Of a stretch of 64,000 nt of DNA, positions 1 through 11,860 are shown one piece after another (within the stretch, counting starts at the first letter, position 1; each line of letters begins with the position of its first letter). The DNA lies in contig NC_082689.1 of the NCBI RefSeq assembly GCF_949987515.2, positions 101,718,957-101,782,956 on the forward strand. The letters are read 5' to 3'. The translations under genes were made by a program, and so were the position numbers. Below the pieces are notes generated by a model. That model was not told the origin of the DNA, did not search any database, and saw only the letters and a program-made list of their open reading frames with translations. The stretch comes from Delphinus delphis (taxonomy: Eukaryota > Chordata > Mammalia > Artiodactyla > Delphinidae).

Positions 1-735
1 TATGGAGGCTCCTTAAAAAATTAAAAATAGAACTACCATACAACCCAGCAGTCCCACTACTGGGCATACACCCTGAGAAAACCATAATTCAAAAAGAGTC
101 ATGTACCACAATGTTCATGGCAGCTCTATTTACAATAGCCAGGACATGGAAGCAACCTAAGTTGCTTGGACAGATGAATGGATAAAGAAGGTGTGGCACA
201 TATATACAATGGAATATTACTCAGCTATAAAGAGAAATGAAATTGAGTTATCTGTAGTGAGGTGGATGGACCTAGAGTCTGTCATAGAGAGTGAAGTAAG
301 TCAGAAAGAGAAAAACAAATACCGTATGCTAACATATATATATGGAACCAAAAATAAATAAATAAATGGTTCTGAAGAACCTAGGGGCAGGACAGGAATA
401 AAGAAACACATGTAGAGAATGGACTTGAGAACATGGGGAGGGGGAAGTGTATGCTGGGACGAAGTGAGAGAGTGGCATGGGCAAATATACACTACCAAAT
501 GTAAAAGAGATCTCTAGTGGGATGCAGCCACATTGCACAGGGAGATCAGCTTGGTGCTTTGTGTCCACCTAGAGGGGTGGGACATGGAGAGTGGGAGGGA
601 TACGCAAGAGGGAGGAGATATGTGGATATATGTATGTGTATAACTGATTCACTTTGTTATAAAGTAGAAACAAACACACCATTTTAAAGCAATTATACTC
701 CAATAAAGATGTTAAAAATAAAATAAAATAAAACA
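1..735 (+). mobile_element. LINE-1 3' end (ORF2 tail plus 3'UTR)
   Basis: The first ~350 bases match the end of L1 ORF2 and the rest matches the L1 3'UTR; the same sequence recurs at about 33140-33862 in the full-length copy, with scattered differences. It ends in 'ccaataaagatg' and an A-rich AAAAT tail. The 5' part lies outside the window. ORF2 is broken by substitutions, so it is non-coding now. It is the same subfamily as the full-length L1 at 27485. Confidence 0.92.
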
Positions 736-2460
736 TGTAGGAATAAACATATCTAAGGAGGTCAAAGACCTTTACTCAGAAAACTATAAGACACAGATGA
801 AAGAAATCAAAGATGACACAAAGAGATGGAGAGATATACCATGTTTTTAGATTGGAAGAATCAATCTTGTGAAAATGACTATACTATCCAAAGTAATCTA
901 CAGATTCAATGCAATACCTATCAAATTACCAATGGCATTTTTTACAGAACTAGATCAAAACATCTTAAAATTTTGTACAGAGACACAAGAGACCCTGAAT
1001 AGCCAAAGCAATTTTCAGGGAAATAAACAGAGCTGGAGGAATCACAGTCACTGTCTTCAGATTATACTACAAAGCTATAGTAATCAAGACAATATGGTAC
1101 TGGCACCAAAACAGAAATATAGATCAATGGAACATGATAGAAAGCCCAGAGATAAACCCATGCACCTATGATCAACTAATCTATGACAAAGGAGGCAAGG
1201 ATATACAATGGAGAAAAGACAGTCTCTTCAATAAGTAGTGCTGGGAAAATTGGACATCTACATGTAAAAGAATGAAATTAGAACACTCCCTAACACCATA
1301 CACACAAAAAAAACTCAAAATGGATTAAAGACCTAAATGTAAGGCAGGACACTATAAAACTCTTAGAGGAAAACATAGGAAGAACACTCTTTGACATAAA
1401 TCACAGCAAGGTCTTTTTTGACCCACCTCCCAGCGTAATGGAAATAAAAACGAAAATAAACAAATGGGACCTAATGAAACTTAAAAGCTTTTGCACAGTA
1501 AAGGAAACTATAAAAAAGACGAAAATACAACCCTCAGAACGGGAGAAAATATTTGCAAATGAATAAATGGACAAAGGATTAATCTCCAAAATATATAAAC
1601 AGTTCATGCAGGTCAATATTAAAAATACAAACAACCCACTCAAAAAATGAGCAGAAGATCTAAATAGATTTTTCTCCAAAGAAGACTTACTGCTGGCCAA
1701 AGGCACATGAAAAGCTGTTCAACATCACTAATTATTAGAGAAATGCAAATCAGAACTACAATGAGGTATCACCAGTCAGAATGGGCATCATCCGGAAATC
1801 TACAAACAACCAATGCTGGAGAGGGTGTGGAGAAAAAGGGAACCTTCTTGCACTGTTGGTGGGAATGTAAATTGATACAGCCACTATGGAGAACAGTATG
1901 GAGCTTCCTGAAAAAACTAAAAGTAGAATTATCATATGACCCAGCAATTTCACTACTGGTTATATACCCAGAGAAAATCATAATTCAAAAGGACACACGC
2001 ACCCCAATGGTCATTGCAGCACTATTTACAATAGCCAGGTCATGGAAGCAACCTAAATGCCCATCGGCAGATGAATGGATAAAGAAGATGTGGTACATAT
2101 GTACAATGTATTACTCAGCCATAAAAAGGAACGAAACTGGGTCATTCATAGAGATATGGATAGACCTAGAGACTGTCATTCAGAGTGAAGTCAGAAAGAG
2201 AAAAACAAATATCATATATTAACGCATATATGTGGAATCTACAAAAATGGTAGAGATGAACCGGTTTGCAAGGCAGAAATCGAGACACAGATGTAGAGAA
2301 CATATGTATGGACACCAAGGGGGAAAGCAGAGGGTGGTGTTGGTGGTGGTGTGATGAATTGGGAGTTGGGATTGACATATATACACTAATATGTATAAAA
2401 TAGATAAATAATAAGAACCTGCTGTATAAAAAAAATAAAATAAAATTCAAAAATATAAAA
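736..2460 (+). mobile_element. 5'-truncated LINE-1, ORF2 RT-distal region to tail
   Basis: Starts abruptly inside ORF2 at a point homologous to about 31970 of the full-length copy and runs through the C-terminal domain, a short 3'UTR and an AAAAT-rich tail. The 3'UTR (about 2223-2425) differs from that of the element at 1-735, so it is a different and probably older subfamily. It begins directly at the tail of the first element, which suggests that the first L1 inserted into this one or that the two landed side by side. Confidence 0.88.
869..2222 (+). pseudogene. L1 ORF2 C-terminal remnant
   Basis: Two open pieces survive: 869-1171 (now mostly off-frame) and 1707-2222 (171 codons). The second carries the cysteine-rich C-terminal region and the typical tail of L1 ORF2p ending at TAA 2220-2222. 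Frameshifts and stops between the pieces make it a dead fragment. It lacks the endonuclease and the reverse transcriptase active site, which would lie 5' of the truncation. Confidence 0.85.
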
Positions 2461-2547
2461 TAAAATATAAAGGTGATTAAAAAGGATCTACTTATGCCTT
2501 TTATCCATGAAATTCAATGTTCTGTATCCTCATGTTGTCAAAATAAG

Positions 2548-2718
2548 CTCTGTGGATTTTCTTCAATAGAATCCCCTGAGACACTTGAGAAAAATGTAGA
2601 TTCCTGGGCCCCATAGTGGAACTGCTGCATGGGATTCTCCGGAGAGAGAAGGGTTTTATATTTCACAAACACATCAAGTGAATTGTTACACATTAAAGTG
2701 TGAAAACCACTGCCGAGC
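2548..2718 (+). mobile_element. MER5/MER20-like non-autonomous hAT remnant
   Basis: Contains the pattern of mammalian MER5/MER20-type elements: 'gtagattcctgggcccca' in the first half and 'tgaaaaccactg' at the 3' terminus. The 5' inverted terminus is eroded. The related copy is at about 26270-26445. The exact family name is from memory. Confidence 0.6.
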
Positions 2719-3807
2719 ATTCTATATAATTGGTGTTTGTCCCTATTTGTCCAGCTATCAGTCAGCTTTACTCCACTCTGAACTGAAAGAAGATAGCCTT
2801 TCTTGTCTGAAAAACTGGAGATTATATAGTAAATAGAATGTTAAGATCTCATCTTTTTATTTTTGCTTGAAGACTTCGTATTTACATCTAAGATGTTATT
2901 CCCAACGAAAATTGTTAGAAGTGACTAACTGACCAGGCAATAAAAACTAAATGTATTGAATCACTGATAAGTGCTAGGACTGTGCTAAGACTTTTATCAT
3001 GCGTGATGTATAGTATTACTTCTCTTTTCTCATATTAGAAAACTTGTGCTCATATAGTTTAAGTGCATGCCTAATATCACACCATACACTTAATAACTGG
3101 AACAGCTATTCAAACTCAGTTCCAACATCTTATATATTCTCTACTTATATTATCTAGAGGGTCAGACTGTCCTCTGAGATCAGTCTCAGATTTAAAAAAA
3201 TAGGAAAGAAGGAAGAGAGGGAGGGAGGCAGGGAAGGAAGAAAAGAAAGGAAAACCTCTAACAATTTTACAGAATCTATGTGTATTAAGAACCAGAGTAT
3301 AGGTCAATTCAGACTCTTCAGCCCCTGAATATTCTTCCCTTGATGCTCCCCTCATCTCTGGGGCATGATTTTACTTACTTGTTATGGTCACAAACGTTCA
3401 TTGTATATTTGGAAAGTTTTGTCAATTAGAATGAAGCCTTTCTGGGCCAATAGGTTAAGAAAGATATAAAGAGACTTTTAAACTGTGGACCAAAGGGTCC
3501 AAGAATTTCCTTAACAATTACTTTAATAATTGGTGTCTTGGGCTCAACCACTGAATATCAGTGTGACAGGTTAGATTTATTCCTTTTTGTTTGTGTGTTT
3601 TCATAAAGAAGAGGGAAAAAAATATCCAATATGCAGTATGTGGGAAAAGAAAAGTCTGTTTCGGTAACAAAGCAGATTAACTTTAAAATACATGTTCTTT
3701 TCTGCAATCTGCAAAGTCCATACATAAAGCAATAGAGAAGACATACATCAATGGGGGCAAATTATATTTTAAAATAGGTCAAGTTCTATGGACTTGATTA
3801 GGATTAT
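2719..3807. other. Unassigned, with a purine-rich tract
   Basis: No gene or clear repeat is recognised. The region holds a GGAA/GGGA purine tract at about 3201-3251 (simple repeat). The short minus ORF 3116-3355 covers this tract and is low-complexity. Confidence 0.5.
3201..3251. repeat. GA-rich low-complexity tract
   Basis: Nearly pure purines on the plus strand, imperfect GGAA/GGGA units. Confidence 0.85.
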
Positions 3808-4059
3808 CAGATCAGCAGTTTTTTTTTTAATTGTAGTATAATTGCTTTACAATGTTGTGTTAGTTTCTGCTGTACAACGAAGTGAACCAGCTATATGTAT
3901 ACATATATCCCCTCCCTCTTGGACCTCCCTCCCCCCCACCCCCATCCCGTCCATCTAGGTCATCACAGAGAACCAAGCTGAGCTCCCTGTGCTATACCGC
4001 AGGTTCCCACTAGCTATCTATTTTACACACAGTAGTGTATTTACCAGATCAGCAGTTTT
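3808..4059 (-). mobile_element. Truncated antisense L1 3' end with 15-bp TSD
   Basis: The insert (about 3823-4044) starts with poly-T and the reverse complement of an L1 3'UTR ('acaatgttgtgttagtttct'). It is bounded by identical 15-bp copies of cagatcagcagtttt at 3808-3822 and 4045-4059, the signature of target-primed reverse transcription. Only about 220 bp of L1 was inserted, so it is a strongly 5'-truncated copy. Confidence 0.92.
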
Positions 4060-5021
4060 GAATGTCATTTTTTATAAACTTGGTTTCCTCATATGCTGAT
4101 GAAATTAATCGTATATTGTTTTATTTATCCTGAAAGGAAATTATATGTTGGTCCTTCGTTTACATGCTAAATCCACACCAAACATTCACCCAGCAATCAT
4201 TGCACCTATCAGCCATTTTTGCAGCTCCATCCCACAACCTCGTATCTTCAGGTATGACCCAGCCAGAATCTGCTGATATCAGTCAGTGCTTCCCATGTAG
4301 GAGACTACAGACGACAGCTCTATGAGACTGAGTCTCCTTCCGAACCATTCTTTTATTAAGGATCAAAAACGTACATGAGGTAAATGAATAAAATAATGAT
4401 TGATTTTTCTTCAATCCAAAAACACTAGAATTTACACATCCACATTCAAGATGCACAGCAGGGGAATAAGCAATATTCTCAATCCACCAAATTTTATGAG
4501 AAGCCTCTTTTGGAATTGGATTTAGAGCTATTTCTAAACCCCACAAGAAAATTATCTTACTATTTTATAGCTACACTAGCTGGACCCAAATTTGTTTATC
4601 CAGCTAACACTACTTCTAAAATCACAAAGAATAAAAATGCACCACCATCGTGGCTACTCAAAAGAAACTCTGAGGGCAGTTCCAAAATCAGAGTTCCCCA
4701 AAATGCTGTGAGCAACTCGTTATAAGCACACAGCAGGGAAATCTCAGTTCGGAAAGTAACAATGCTCATTTGGAAATAGTATGTCTCTTAACTCCTGTTT
4801 ACAAAAATAAAAACAAACATGAAGAACCTAGTTTGGCTTTAAAGACTAGTTACAGCTAGAGTCATTAGAACGGTGCCCAAATGAAATACAGAAAGAAGGC
4901 ATTTTAGACAATGGACGGGGCAATGGGAATTGAAACTGATAATGGCTATGGTGATGACAATGGCATAATAGATAACTGGTAATGGCATTGGAATGAGTAA
5001 AAAGTCACCCTCCTGTTTTCC
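4060..5021. other. Unassigned
   Basis: No gene or repeat is recognised. Overlapping short ORFs on both strands (4283-4546 minus, 4510-4725 plus) have no recognisable motif and are judged random. Confidence 0.4.
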
Positions 5022-5582
5022 GGGGGTGTGTGGGGTGGCCGTGGCTGCCGCGGCTTTAAGCAGGATCTCAGTTCCCTGACCAGGGATTGAACCCAGGGCG
5101 CAGGGCTGCCCTGGGTCTTTTTTCCCTTTGGAATGGAATTTCAACAAAGAGACGGAAAATAGTGAAGTAGGTAGATGTTTATTAAGAGAGGAATACGCGC
5201 AGATAGACACACAAGCAGGCTCAGTAAGAGAGAGAGAGTGACGTGGGCTTTGGGGGTGGATTAAATCACTTACACGGGGGCAGTTCTTCCAGGTCTTTGT
5301 TTTCCTCTGGCAAATCATCTTGCTTTGTTCTTTGTTCACTTAGGGCCCTCCCCAGTAGGCAGGCACACCCTTTAGCCAAAATGGATTTCAGTCCGAGGGT
5401 CCCCAGGAAGTTAGCAAAACTTATTATGATCTGGAGTCTCCTCCCTTTTTGACCTGGAGGAGCCTTTTTGCGCATGTGCGGTCGAGGCTTCCCTGACCCC
5501 AAGGATGAGAAATATGTGACCTCTTTACCTTTCACCCAAGCAGGGCTTAGCCCCTCTCTGCCCCTTCCAGTATTCATATTCA
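5022..5582 (-). mobile_element. Probable ERV LTR (antisense) with SINE-like 3' end
   Basis: Read on the minus strand the unit starts TGAATATG near 5582, is GC-rich with several CpGs in the U3-like part, carries AATAAA (plus-strand TTTATT at 5178-5183) and a U5-like stretch, and then passes into about 80 bases that match a CHR-type SINE body ('tcaatccctggtcagggaac'). The end on the plus strand at 5022 reads TG, giving TG...CA ends, but no convincing target-site duplication is visible. The minus ORFs 4839-5339 and 5266-5583 fall inside it and are not genes. The LTR call is inference from layout. Confidence 0.5.
5030..5112 (-). mobile_element. CHR-type SINE fragment
   Basis: The reverse complement resembles the middle of the CHR SINE (box-B-like 'ggttcaatccctggtcaggg', then 'aactgagatcctgc'). 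No head and no A-tail are present. It could be part of the neighbouring LTR rather than a separate insertion. Confidence 0.55.
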
Positions 5583-6898
5583 AAATATGAATTTCAAAGA
5601 ATTATGAAGGATGATTAAAGGCAGAGGAATGATACTTGAAATATATCTCCAAGTTTTTAATTGAGGCAGCATAGACAGGAAGACCAATAGATGGAGAGAA
5701 AGGAAACCCAAATGAGCTCAAGCCCTACCACTAAGTAGCTGAATGCTTTGGGGCAAATTTCTCTTGAGCTTAATTCCCTAACTTGAAAAATGAAGAGATG
5801 AACTAGTCAATCCCTTATATAACTTTTACTGCTGTCATTTTCTTATTTGGGGACTTCATGAGAGGAAGAAGGAAGAAAGGATGACAGTTATATACAGCCT
5901 ACAGATGGCCCAGAAGGAGCAAGGATGTTTCCTAAGAAAGAGAGTAAATTGATGCTCACGAGTGATTTTTTTCCTGAGCATTGCCTTTCAGAGAGAGAAT
6001 AACTCTGGGAGTCAGAGTCCCCACACAAGCCTGATTACAGTTTGAAATATTGACATTTGGTGACATCACCCCACTCCAGCCTATCCAAGATTTTTGCTGT
6101 AAGATGCAGCTTCTTTTAAATATAAGCCAAACCCATATCTTTAGAGCCCATGCTGTTTCTTCTTGTCTCAAATAGCAACCAGCAAATGGATGTTAAATGT
6201 ACAATCCATCCAGCCTAGATTTGTTTCCTCTGGTGTCTCATGTATTTTATGATCAGTATATCCATTAAGTGCTCTCCAACAACTTCATTAACTCTCTCTC
6301 ACCTTTTAGAAGCCTCTCATTGCCTTCCCTGCCTAAAATCATGTTCCTATCTGTGCCCTAGACTCTTCAATTGTATACAAATATGTTTCATTTGTGTCTA
6401 ACTGGAAGGCACACATTTTCCTGTGACTTATACCACCTTTTAATATCAGCTTATTTCTTTCCTTCATCTCCTTCCTCTTTCTATATGCACCTTCCTCCAG
6501 TTAAATTTCTCTCCCGCGGCACTCACTGATGAGCTGATGAGGCTTCAGGCTGCACTGACTGTGTAGCTTATTTGTTCCACACCTGCCTGGCACGGAATTG
6601 CTCCCGATCAGAGCAGTTGTGCACTCAACGAGTCAGAGACAGTAGCAACTTCACAGGCCGTCAGTAGCTCATGCGTGCTGTCAAATTAACGTGGCTGGAC
6701 TAGTACAGGGGAGCCAAGTCTTTGCTCTCATGGTGGTGTTCTGGTGAGGAGATAATATGCTGCATCCTAGTCTCTTTATTTTTCCTGTAGGACATTTGAA
6801 GAGCTCTTGGGGGAATTTCTTAGCACTCCTGCAAGTTGCTCTCAGCCAACCTTCCTATCGTTTCTAAACTGTGTCCTCAAAAAAAAAACAACACCGGA
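5583..6898. other. Unassigned
   Basis: No gene found. The stretch around 6280-6480 (C/T-rich with 'ttgccttccctgcctaaaat') has the texture of an old L2 3' region, but this is too degraded to assign. The ORF 5956-6171 minus has no recognisable motif. Confidence 0.35.
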
Positions 6899-7045
6899 CC
6901 TTCCCTGGCAGTCCAGTGGTAAAGACTCCGCACTTCCACTGCAGGGGGCACGGGTTACTTCCCTGGTCGGGAAAATAAAATCCCGCATGCCACACGGTGC
7001 AGCCAAAAAAACCAAGCAAACAAACAAACAAAAAACAAAGAAACC
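6899..7045 (+). mobile_element. CHR-type SINE
   Basis: tRNA-derived head 'ccttccctggcagtccagtgg', box-B-like region with small changes, then 'cccgcatgcca' and an A-rich tail of (AAAC)n units. This is the short form of the cetartiodactyl CHR family. The plus ORF 6807-7175 simply reads through it. Confidence 0.88.
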
Positions 7046-7074
7046 TCAACGCCGTTCTAAGATTTTCACAAAAC

Positions 7075-7200
7075 AGAGCCTAGAGTTAGAAAATAGAGGA
7101 GCCAGAAGAGACCTGAGGTGTCTTCTAGCCCAGACAGCTGGTTTGTCAGAAGGAAATCAAGGCGGACAGAGGTGAGCTTACTTAGCCAAAGGCACCTCCT
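7075..7200 (+). mobile_element. Possible MIR-like fragment
   Basis: 'tagagttagaaaatagag' followed by a 'gacctgaggtgtcttctag' motif and a later 'gtgagcttacttagccaaagg' resembles the ancient MIR-type element seen at 50740. Weak match. Confidence 0.3.
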
Positions 7201-7564
7201 CAATCAATACCTTAATTTTTCCCAGTGGGCACAGGGAGAATTTAAGCTAAAATAAATGTTTAATGGTTGATCTACCTCAGTAAAGTGTTGACAAGATAAG
7301 TTTCAAATTTATATGAAGCTGGCAGATTTGCAGGCTACTAGCTCACCCATCAGAGCAACACAGTATGCACCAGTGGAAACAGAAGAAGCATTTTCAGTGA
7401 GGTAAAGATGAGACATTCCCATGGGAAGTGCTGTTGGTATCGCAGCTGCACCTAGGCTGGGTTCTGGGTAGAACCAGCCTGACAGCAGGGCTGTTAATAA
7501 TGTAATGCAAATTGCTGGAGTATCCAAGAACCACATGGGTTAAAGGTTTCACTTTTGAGCTTAA

Positions 7565-7830
7565 TTTTTTTCTTAACCAACATATTTTTATTGACATGAA
7601 ATATGCTAATACACACATATTCCCATAGACATTGTTTTCACACACTGGGAATAGGCAGTTCTCTTCTGCAACTCTGCTTCTTTCACTATACAATGTACAG
7701 AGGCTGTGCGTTCCTCCCCGGGTGCACATCTAGATCTACTGCATTCTTTTTGTTTGCTGAATAGTATTTCAGTGTTCATATAACCATATTCATATATTTA
7801 CTTTTTTAAACTAGTCTTTTTCTAATAATA
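7565..7830 (-). mobile_element. Ancient antisense L1 (L1M-type) fragment
   Basis: Contains antisense motifs common to old L1 3' regions, for example 'catctagatctactgcattc' and 'gctgaatagtatttcagtgt'. Heavily diverged. Confidence 0.55.
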
Positions 7831-8227
7831 GAAAAAGTACAAGACCTTATTAAATAAAAATAATTTGAATGCAGGAATAAAATAAAAGTGAAACAATCTT
7901 CCTTTCCCTCAATCTTCTTCCTACTCCCCAGATCTCTGCCAAGACTTTTTGTTTTCTGTTAACCTTCATGGCTTGAGATAAAACACTTTGCTATCTTTTT
8001 GGAATTTACCAACTTGAGAGCATTTACTGATGCCCTGTCATCAAAAATGAGGAACTTGGTCTAGTTAATCTTCCTTTGTCACCCCTCTCATGATCCATGA
8101 ACTCCTCATTCCAATGTTACTGTGTTTATACTTTCAATATATACATTCTCAATGTTTAACATATTACATTTTAAAATGAGACTACAATTTAGTCTTCTAT
8201 ACTTTGTATTTAAGGTGTTGCTAAAAC

Positions 8228-8383
8228 TCAACATTGCGACTTCCCTGGTAGTCCAGTGGTTAAAACTCCGGGCTTCTACTGCAGGGGACATAGGGGACAT
8301 GGGTTCCATCCCTGGTTGGGGAACTAAATCCCACATGCCACGTGGCCAAAAGAGAAAAATCAATCAATCAATCAATCAACATT
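8228..8383 (+). mobile_element. CHR-type SINE with TSD and (AATC)n tail
   Basis: The SINE body (8236-8362) starts 'gcgacttccctggtagtcc' and ends 'cacatgccacgtggcc', followed by a tail that has become (AATC)n. It is flanked by tcaacatt at 8228-8235 and 8376-8383. A short internal duplication (ggggacata repeated) is present. The plus ORF 8122-8418 is a read-through of this SINE. Confidence 0.9.
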
Positions 8384-8439
8384 TTCTTTATTATGACTTT
8401 GTAATTCTATACCAATAACAGTTTATTGGTAGAAGAAAA

Positions 8440-8960
8440 AATTTTATGTACCTTTATTCAGAAAATATCATATTTTCTCTTTCATTTCTTTGACCTCTTT
8501 TGGGATATAGTTAACTGCCACTGTTTCTGATATCTGATGTTTTCTTTTCCCAGGATTAATTTTTCCTTTTCTTTTTTTTCCTAGAGAATGCCCTAAGGTA
8601 TACTTGTTCATATAGGATGCCTAGGAGAAAAATTTTCTGCATTCTTACACGTCCAAAATGATTTTTATGTTTTGCTCTTAAGCTTATTTGAGAACTTTCC
8701 TAGAAATAGAATTCTAGGTTCAACATTTTTCTATCAGATTTTAAAGATATTGAAATATTATGCTCTGGTGTTCGATCTGTTATTTGTCTGATTCTTAATC
8801 CTTTGTGATTAACATAACTTCCTCCTAATAACCTCCACTTACTAAAATTATGAACAGTCAAATTTGTATGATTGGTTTGTCATCATTAAGTTCAGGTTAA
8901 ATTCACACTTTTTCTTTTCTTTTTTCAAAAATTGAAATGAGTAGGCAATTTGTGGACTTT
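8440..8960 (-). mobile_element. Possible ancient antisense L1 ORF1 region
   Basis: Phrases such as 'agaaatagaattctaggttc' match the antisense ORF1 region of old mammalian L1/HAL1 elements. Divergence is high and edges are uncertain. Confidence 0.4.
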
Positions 8961-9108
8961 AACATTATGGATGTATTGTGTTCTCCAACAGCATTTTACC
9001 TTTGACGACCTTTGCCTGAAGCAATTTTCATAGTGGTGAATTGCAAAGTAGCAATTTTCTAAGTTGTTCATTCCTCCTATTAAAAAAAAAAGAAGCTTTT
9101 AAAAAAAT

Positions 9109-9212
9109 CTTTCCCTCTTTCTCTCTGCCTCTGTCTCTCTGTCTCTCTCTTTCTCTCACACATACACACACACAAATATATACATATATACATATGTATA
9201 TATGTATATCTT
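9109..9212. repeat. (CT)n / (CA)n / (TA)n compound microsatellite
   Basis: Runs of CTCT, then CACACA, then imperfect ATATGTAT, directly adjoining one another. Confidence 0.9.
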
Positions 9213-9289
9213 GACTATTAATAAGGACTCATAAAATTATCTTTATTCAATATTTACAATTCAAGTTCTGATTTTAGTAAAGTGGAAGT

Positions 9290-10480
9290 AACTTGTTTTG
9301 TACTAACCCTTCCAGAAATAACAACTATAAACAATGGGAAAGTATAATAACTGTTTGAAATCCCTGAAGGCAGAACTTAGAAGGAATCTGAACCTTGAAG
9401 GGCAAGAATCATACTGAGTGAGACCCAAGTTTATCCACCCTTTCCCCAGAGAGCATCCCCCAAGCACAGGGCATTGCACAGCTAGAATTCAAAAAGAGAG
9501 CTCCAGTATCATTGGTCTGAGGAATCAGAGGAGGAGTGTGGGACTCTCAGAGTTGCACAAAATTGAAGGGAAAATCCTAGAAAGAGGGAAAACTTAAGGA
9601 ATCCCAAATGTACATATAAACTCTTGTCAAATCCTTGGCCAACCCCTGAACTTACATCTTTGGAAGAGGCCTGAGAGACCAAGAAGAAAAGAACAGCTAA
9701 AAAGCTGAGACAGCTGAGTAGAGGTGTCAGCAGGTGGACATAGAATTCAGAGTTCTAGTCCTGCCATGATAGAGGGGCTTGGTAAATACCCCAAGTGTTC
9801 TGCTAAAATCTCACAAGGCCCACACATTAAAGACATAAAATAGTTAAACAGATTTGCCTTAGGACTAAGGGAAATCCAAAATAGACTCACACTAACAATG
9901 CATAACCCTAAAGATAAAGAAAAATATCTTAAAAGCTGCTTAAAAAATATGACACATGATTTACAAAGAAATGACAATAAGAATGACAGATGATTTCTCA
10001 TCACAAACAATGGAAGCCAGAAGATCATGTTTTGACATTATTAACTTACTAAAAGAAAACAAAAAATCAACCTAGAATTTTGTATTCACAAAAGACAAAA
10101 TAAAGATATTTTCATGTAAATGAAACTAATGAAATTGTTACTAGTAGACCATCATAAAAAGTATTAAAGGCCTCTATTCAGGTAGTAGGGTAATGACACC
10201 ACATGGGAAATTGGATCTAGGGGAAGAAAGGAAGAACACCAGGAAATATATGTGTAAATATAAAAAAATTCTTTTTCTTTATTTTTTTTTTAATTCTTCA
10301 AATGTGAACTAACTCAAAACAAAAATAATAACACTGTACTGTGGAGTTACAACATATGCAGACATAAACTATATGACAACAATAGCACAAAGGATAAGAG
10401 AAGATGTACATGTGTCATTCTGGTGTAAATGATTCTTACTTTATATATAATATTATTTTACTAATATTTTATTTATTTTT
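9290..10480 (+). mobile_element. Ancient L1/HAL1 fragment, ORF1 region
   Basis: The stretch 9970-10030 ('caaacaatggaagccagaag') and the following 'ttgtattcacaaaagac...' match the 3' part of ORF1 in old L1 (L1M/HAL1). The downstream inter-ORF-like sequence to about 10450 also fits. The 5' portion (9290-9700) resembles the old L1 leader. All coding frames are destroyed. A similar region occurs at 61140-62310. Confidence 0.6.
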
Positions 10481-10739
10481 TACTGCAATTCAAAATTAAG
10501 TTGGTTTGTAGTTTTCATTTTTGTGCTACTTTACCAGGTTCCAGTAACAATGTTGCACTTCTTTTGTATAAAGAATTTTCTATACTCTGGTAGTACCATT
10601 TAGCATTAGAATTATCTAGTCTTTGAAATTTTGGTACAATTACCGATGAAACCATCTGGGACTGTAGCATTTTGGGAGGCTATTTTCAAGAAAACTTGCA
10701 TTGCTCAAAAGGAACAAGAAATCTGAGAACAAGTGTTGA
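10481..10739. other. Unassigned
   Basis: No recognisable gene; short AT-rich stretch next to an old L1 fragment. Confidence 0.4.
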
Positions 10740-11031
10740 GGACTAAAGGTCAGGAGGAAATCCAGCAAAGAGAGCAGCACACAAGAATTTGACTTTTCTA
10801 TTAATTCTAAATTGAAAAGAAATCTAAGAAAACGCAATAATAAAGGAAACAACTGGCCTACTCAGAAGACTGGCAAAAAGCCACAAAAACTAGAGGAAGA
10901 TAGTCTAGTAGGAGCCATTCAGTCAATTACAGACACCAACATGGTGGAAGGAGGAAATAAATCCTCTGGCACAAGATGTCCTCAGCGAGAGGGAAATCAA
11001 ACCTCTGGAACAGGATGTCCTCAGGGAGAGG
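10740..11031 (+). other. Open frame with two 13-codon tandem repeats and a donor-like edge
   Basis: A reading frame is open from 10740 to 11108 without an in-frame ATG at its start. It is rich in Lys, Arg, Asn and Gln in the first part. At about 10950-11027 there are two tandem 39-bp units encoding GNKSSGTRCPQRE and GNQTSGTGCPQGE. The repeat ends at 'gagag|gtaagaga', which resembles a 5' splice site, just before a MIR. There is no convincing acceptor upstream. It may be an exon relic or a chance open frame with a local duplication. Confidence 0.25.
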
Positions 11032-11034
11032 TAA

Positions 11035-11260
11035 GAGAGAACTTAATATTTACTATTGATGGTGTACCAGGTACTGTATTGGGACTTTCACATGCATTTT
11101 TTTCTTAATGCTGACAACAATCTTATGCAGTAAATAGTATTATACTATTACTTCCTTTTTCTAGATAAAGAGAAAGGAGTATCCAAAATTAATTAACCTT
11201 CCTAAAGTCACATAGCTGACAACTGTTGGCAAAGTTGAGACTTAAAGTCAGTCATGCTTG
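11035..11260 (-). mobile_element. MIR SINE, antisense
   Basis: Follows the reverse MIR consensus: 'ggtgtaccaggtactgtatt', then a 'gataaagagaaagg' core, then 'aaagtcacatagctgacaa'. Old and diverged. Confidence 0.7.
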
Positions 11261-11604
11261 ACAAAAACCCTTCCTTTCTGTTTGCCTTACATTTTTACCT
11301 TTTTCTTACTTTTTTATTGCCTCTTGTTTCCACAAGACCAGTGAGACCAATAAAATTAGGCGTTAGAAATGAGAATGAATACTGTAACATATAGATATTC
11401 ATGGACTAGAGAAGCACTGCTCTGCTCTAGAGGAAAGAGACCAGACAACTTGTCATGAGTCATGAGCACGTCCCTCATGTCAGAGCCAGAGTGGAGTCTT
11501 CCTTGGTTGTAGATTTATAGTGGCCTTCTTCCTCTGATAGATTAGTACAATTTTATCAACATTTTAGGTGCAATCCCTTTGTTGTAAGGTAAATCTTACA
11601 AGGA
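11261..11604. other. Unassigned
   Basis: No gene or repeat is recognised. Confidence 0.4.
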
Positions 11605-11860
11605 AAATAGCAATCCAGCATAGAGCTTGAGCTTAGAGGCCCTGGAACCCAGCTGCCCAGTTCCACCACTTACTAGTTATGTGACCTTGAGCAGGTTACT
11701 TATTCTTTCTCTGCCTTACTTTCATCATCTGCAAACTGTGGACAGCCATACTACCTAATTGTAAGGTCTTTTTAATTAAATTAAACTAATTGAGTTTATA
11801 CCTGTAACGTAGAAAGAGCAGCTTCACACATAGTAAGCATGCACTGGTTAAAGAAAGGTG
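11605..11860 (+). mobile_element. MIR SINE
   Basis: MIR motifs in order: 'ccaccacttactagttatgt' 'gaccttgagcaggttactta', 'catcatctgcaaactgtgg', 'cacacatagtaagcatgc'. Confidence 0.8.

Noticed and set aside
4839..5583. 166- and 105-codon minus ORFs as viral genes
   Set aside because: They lie in an LTR-like unit; no retroviral domain is recognisable.
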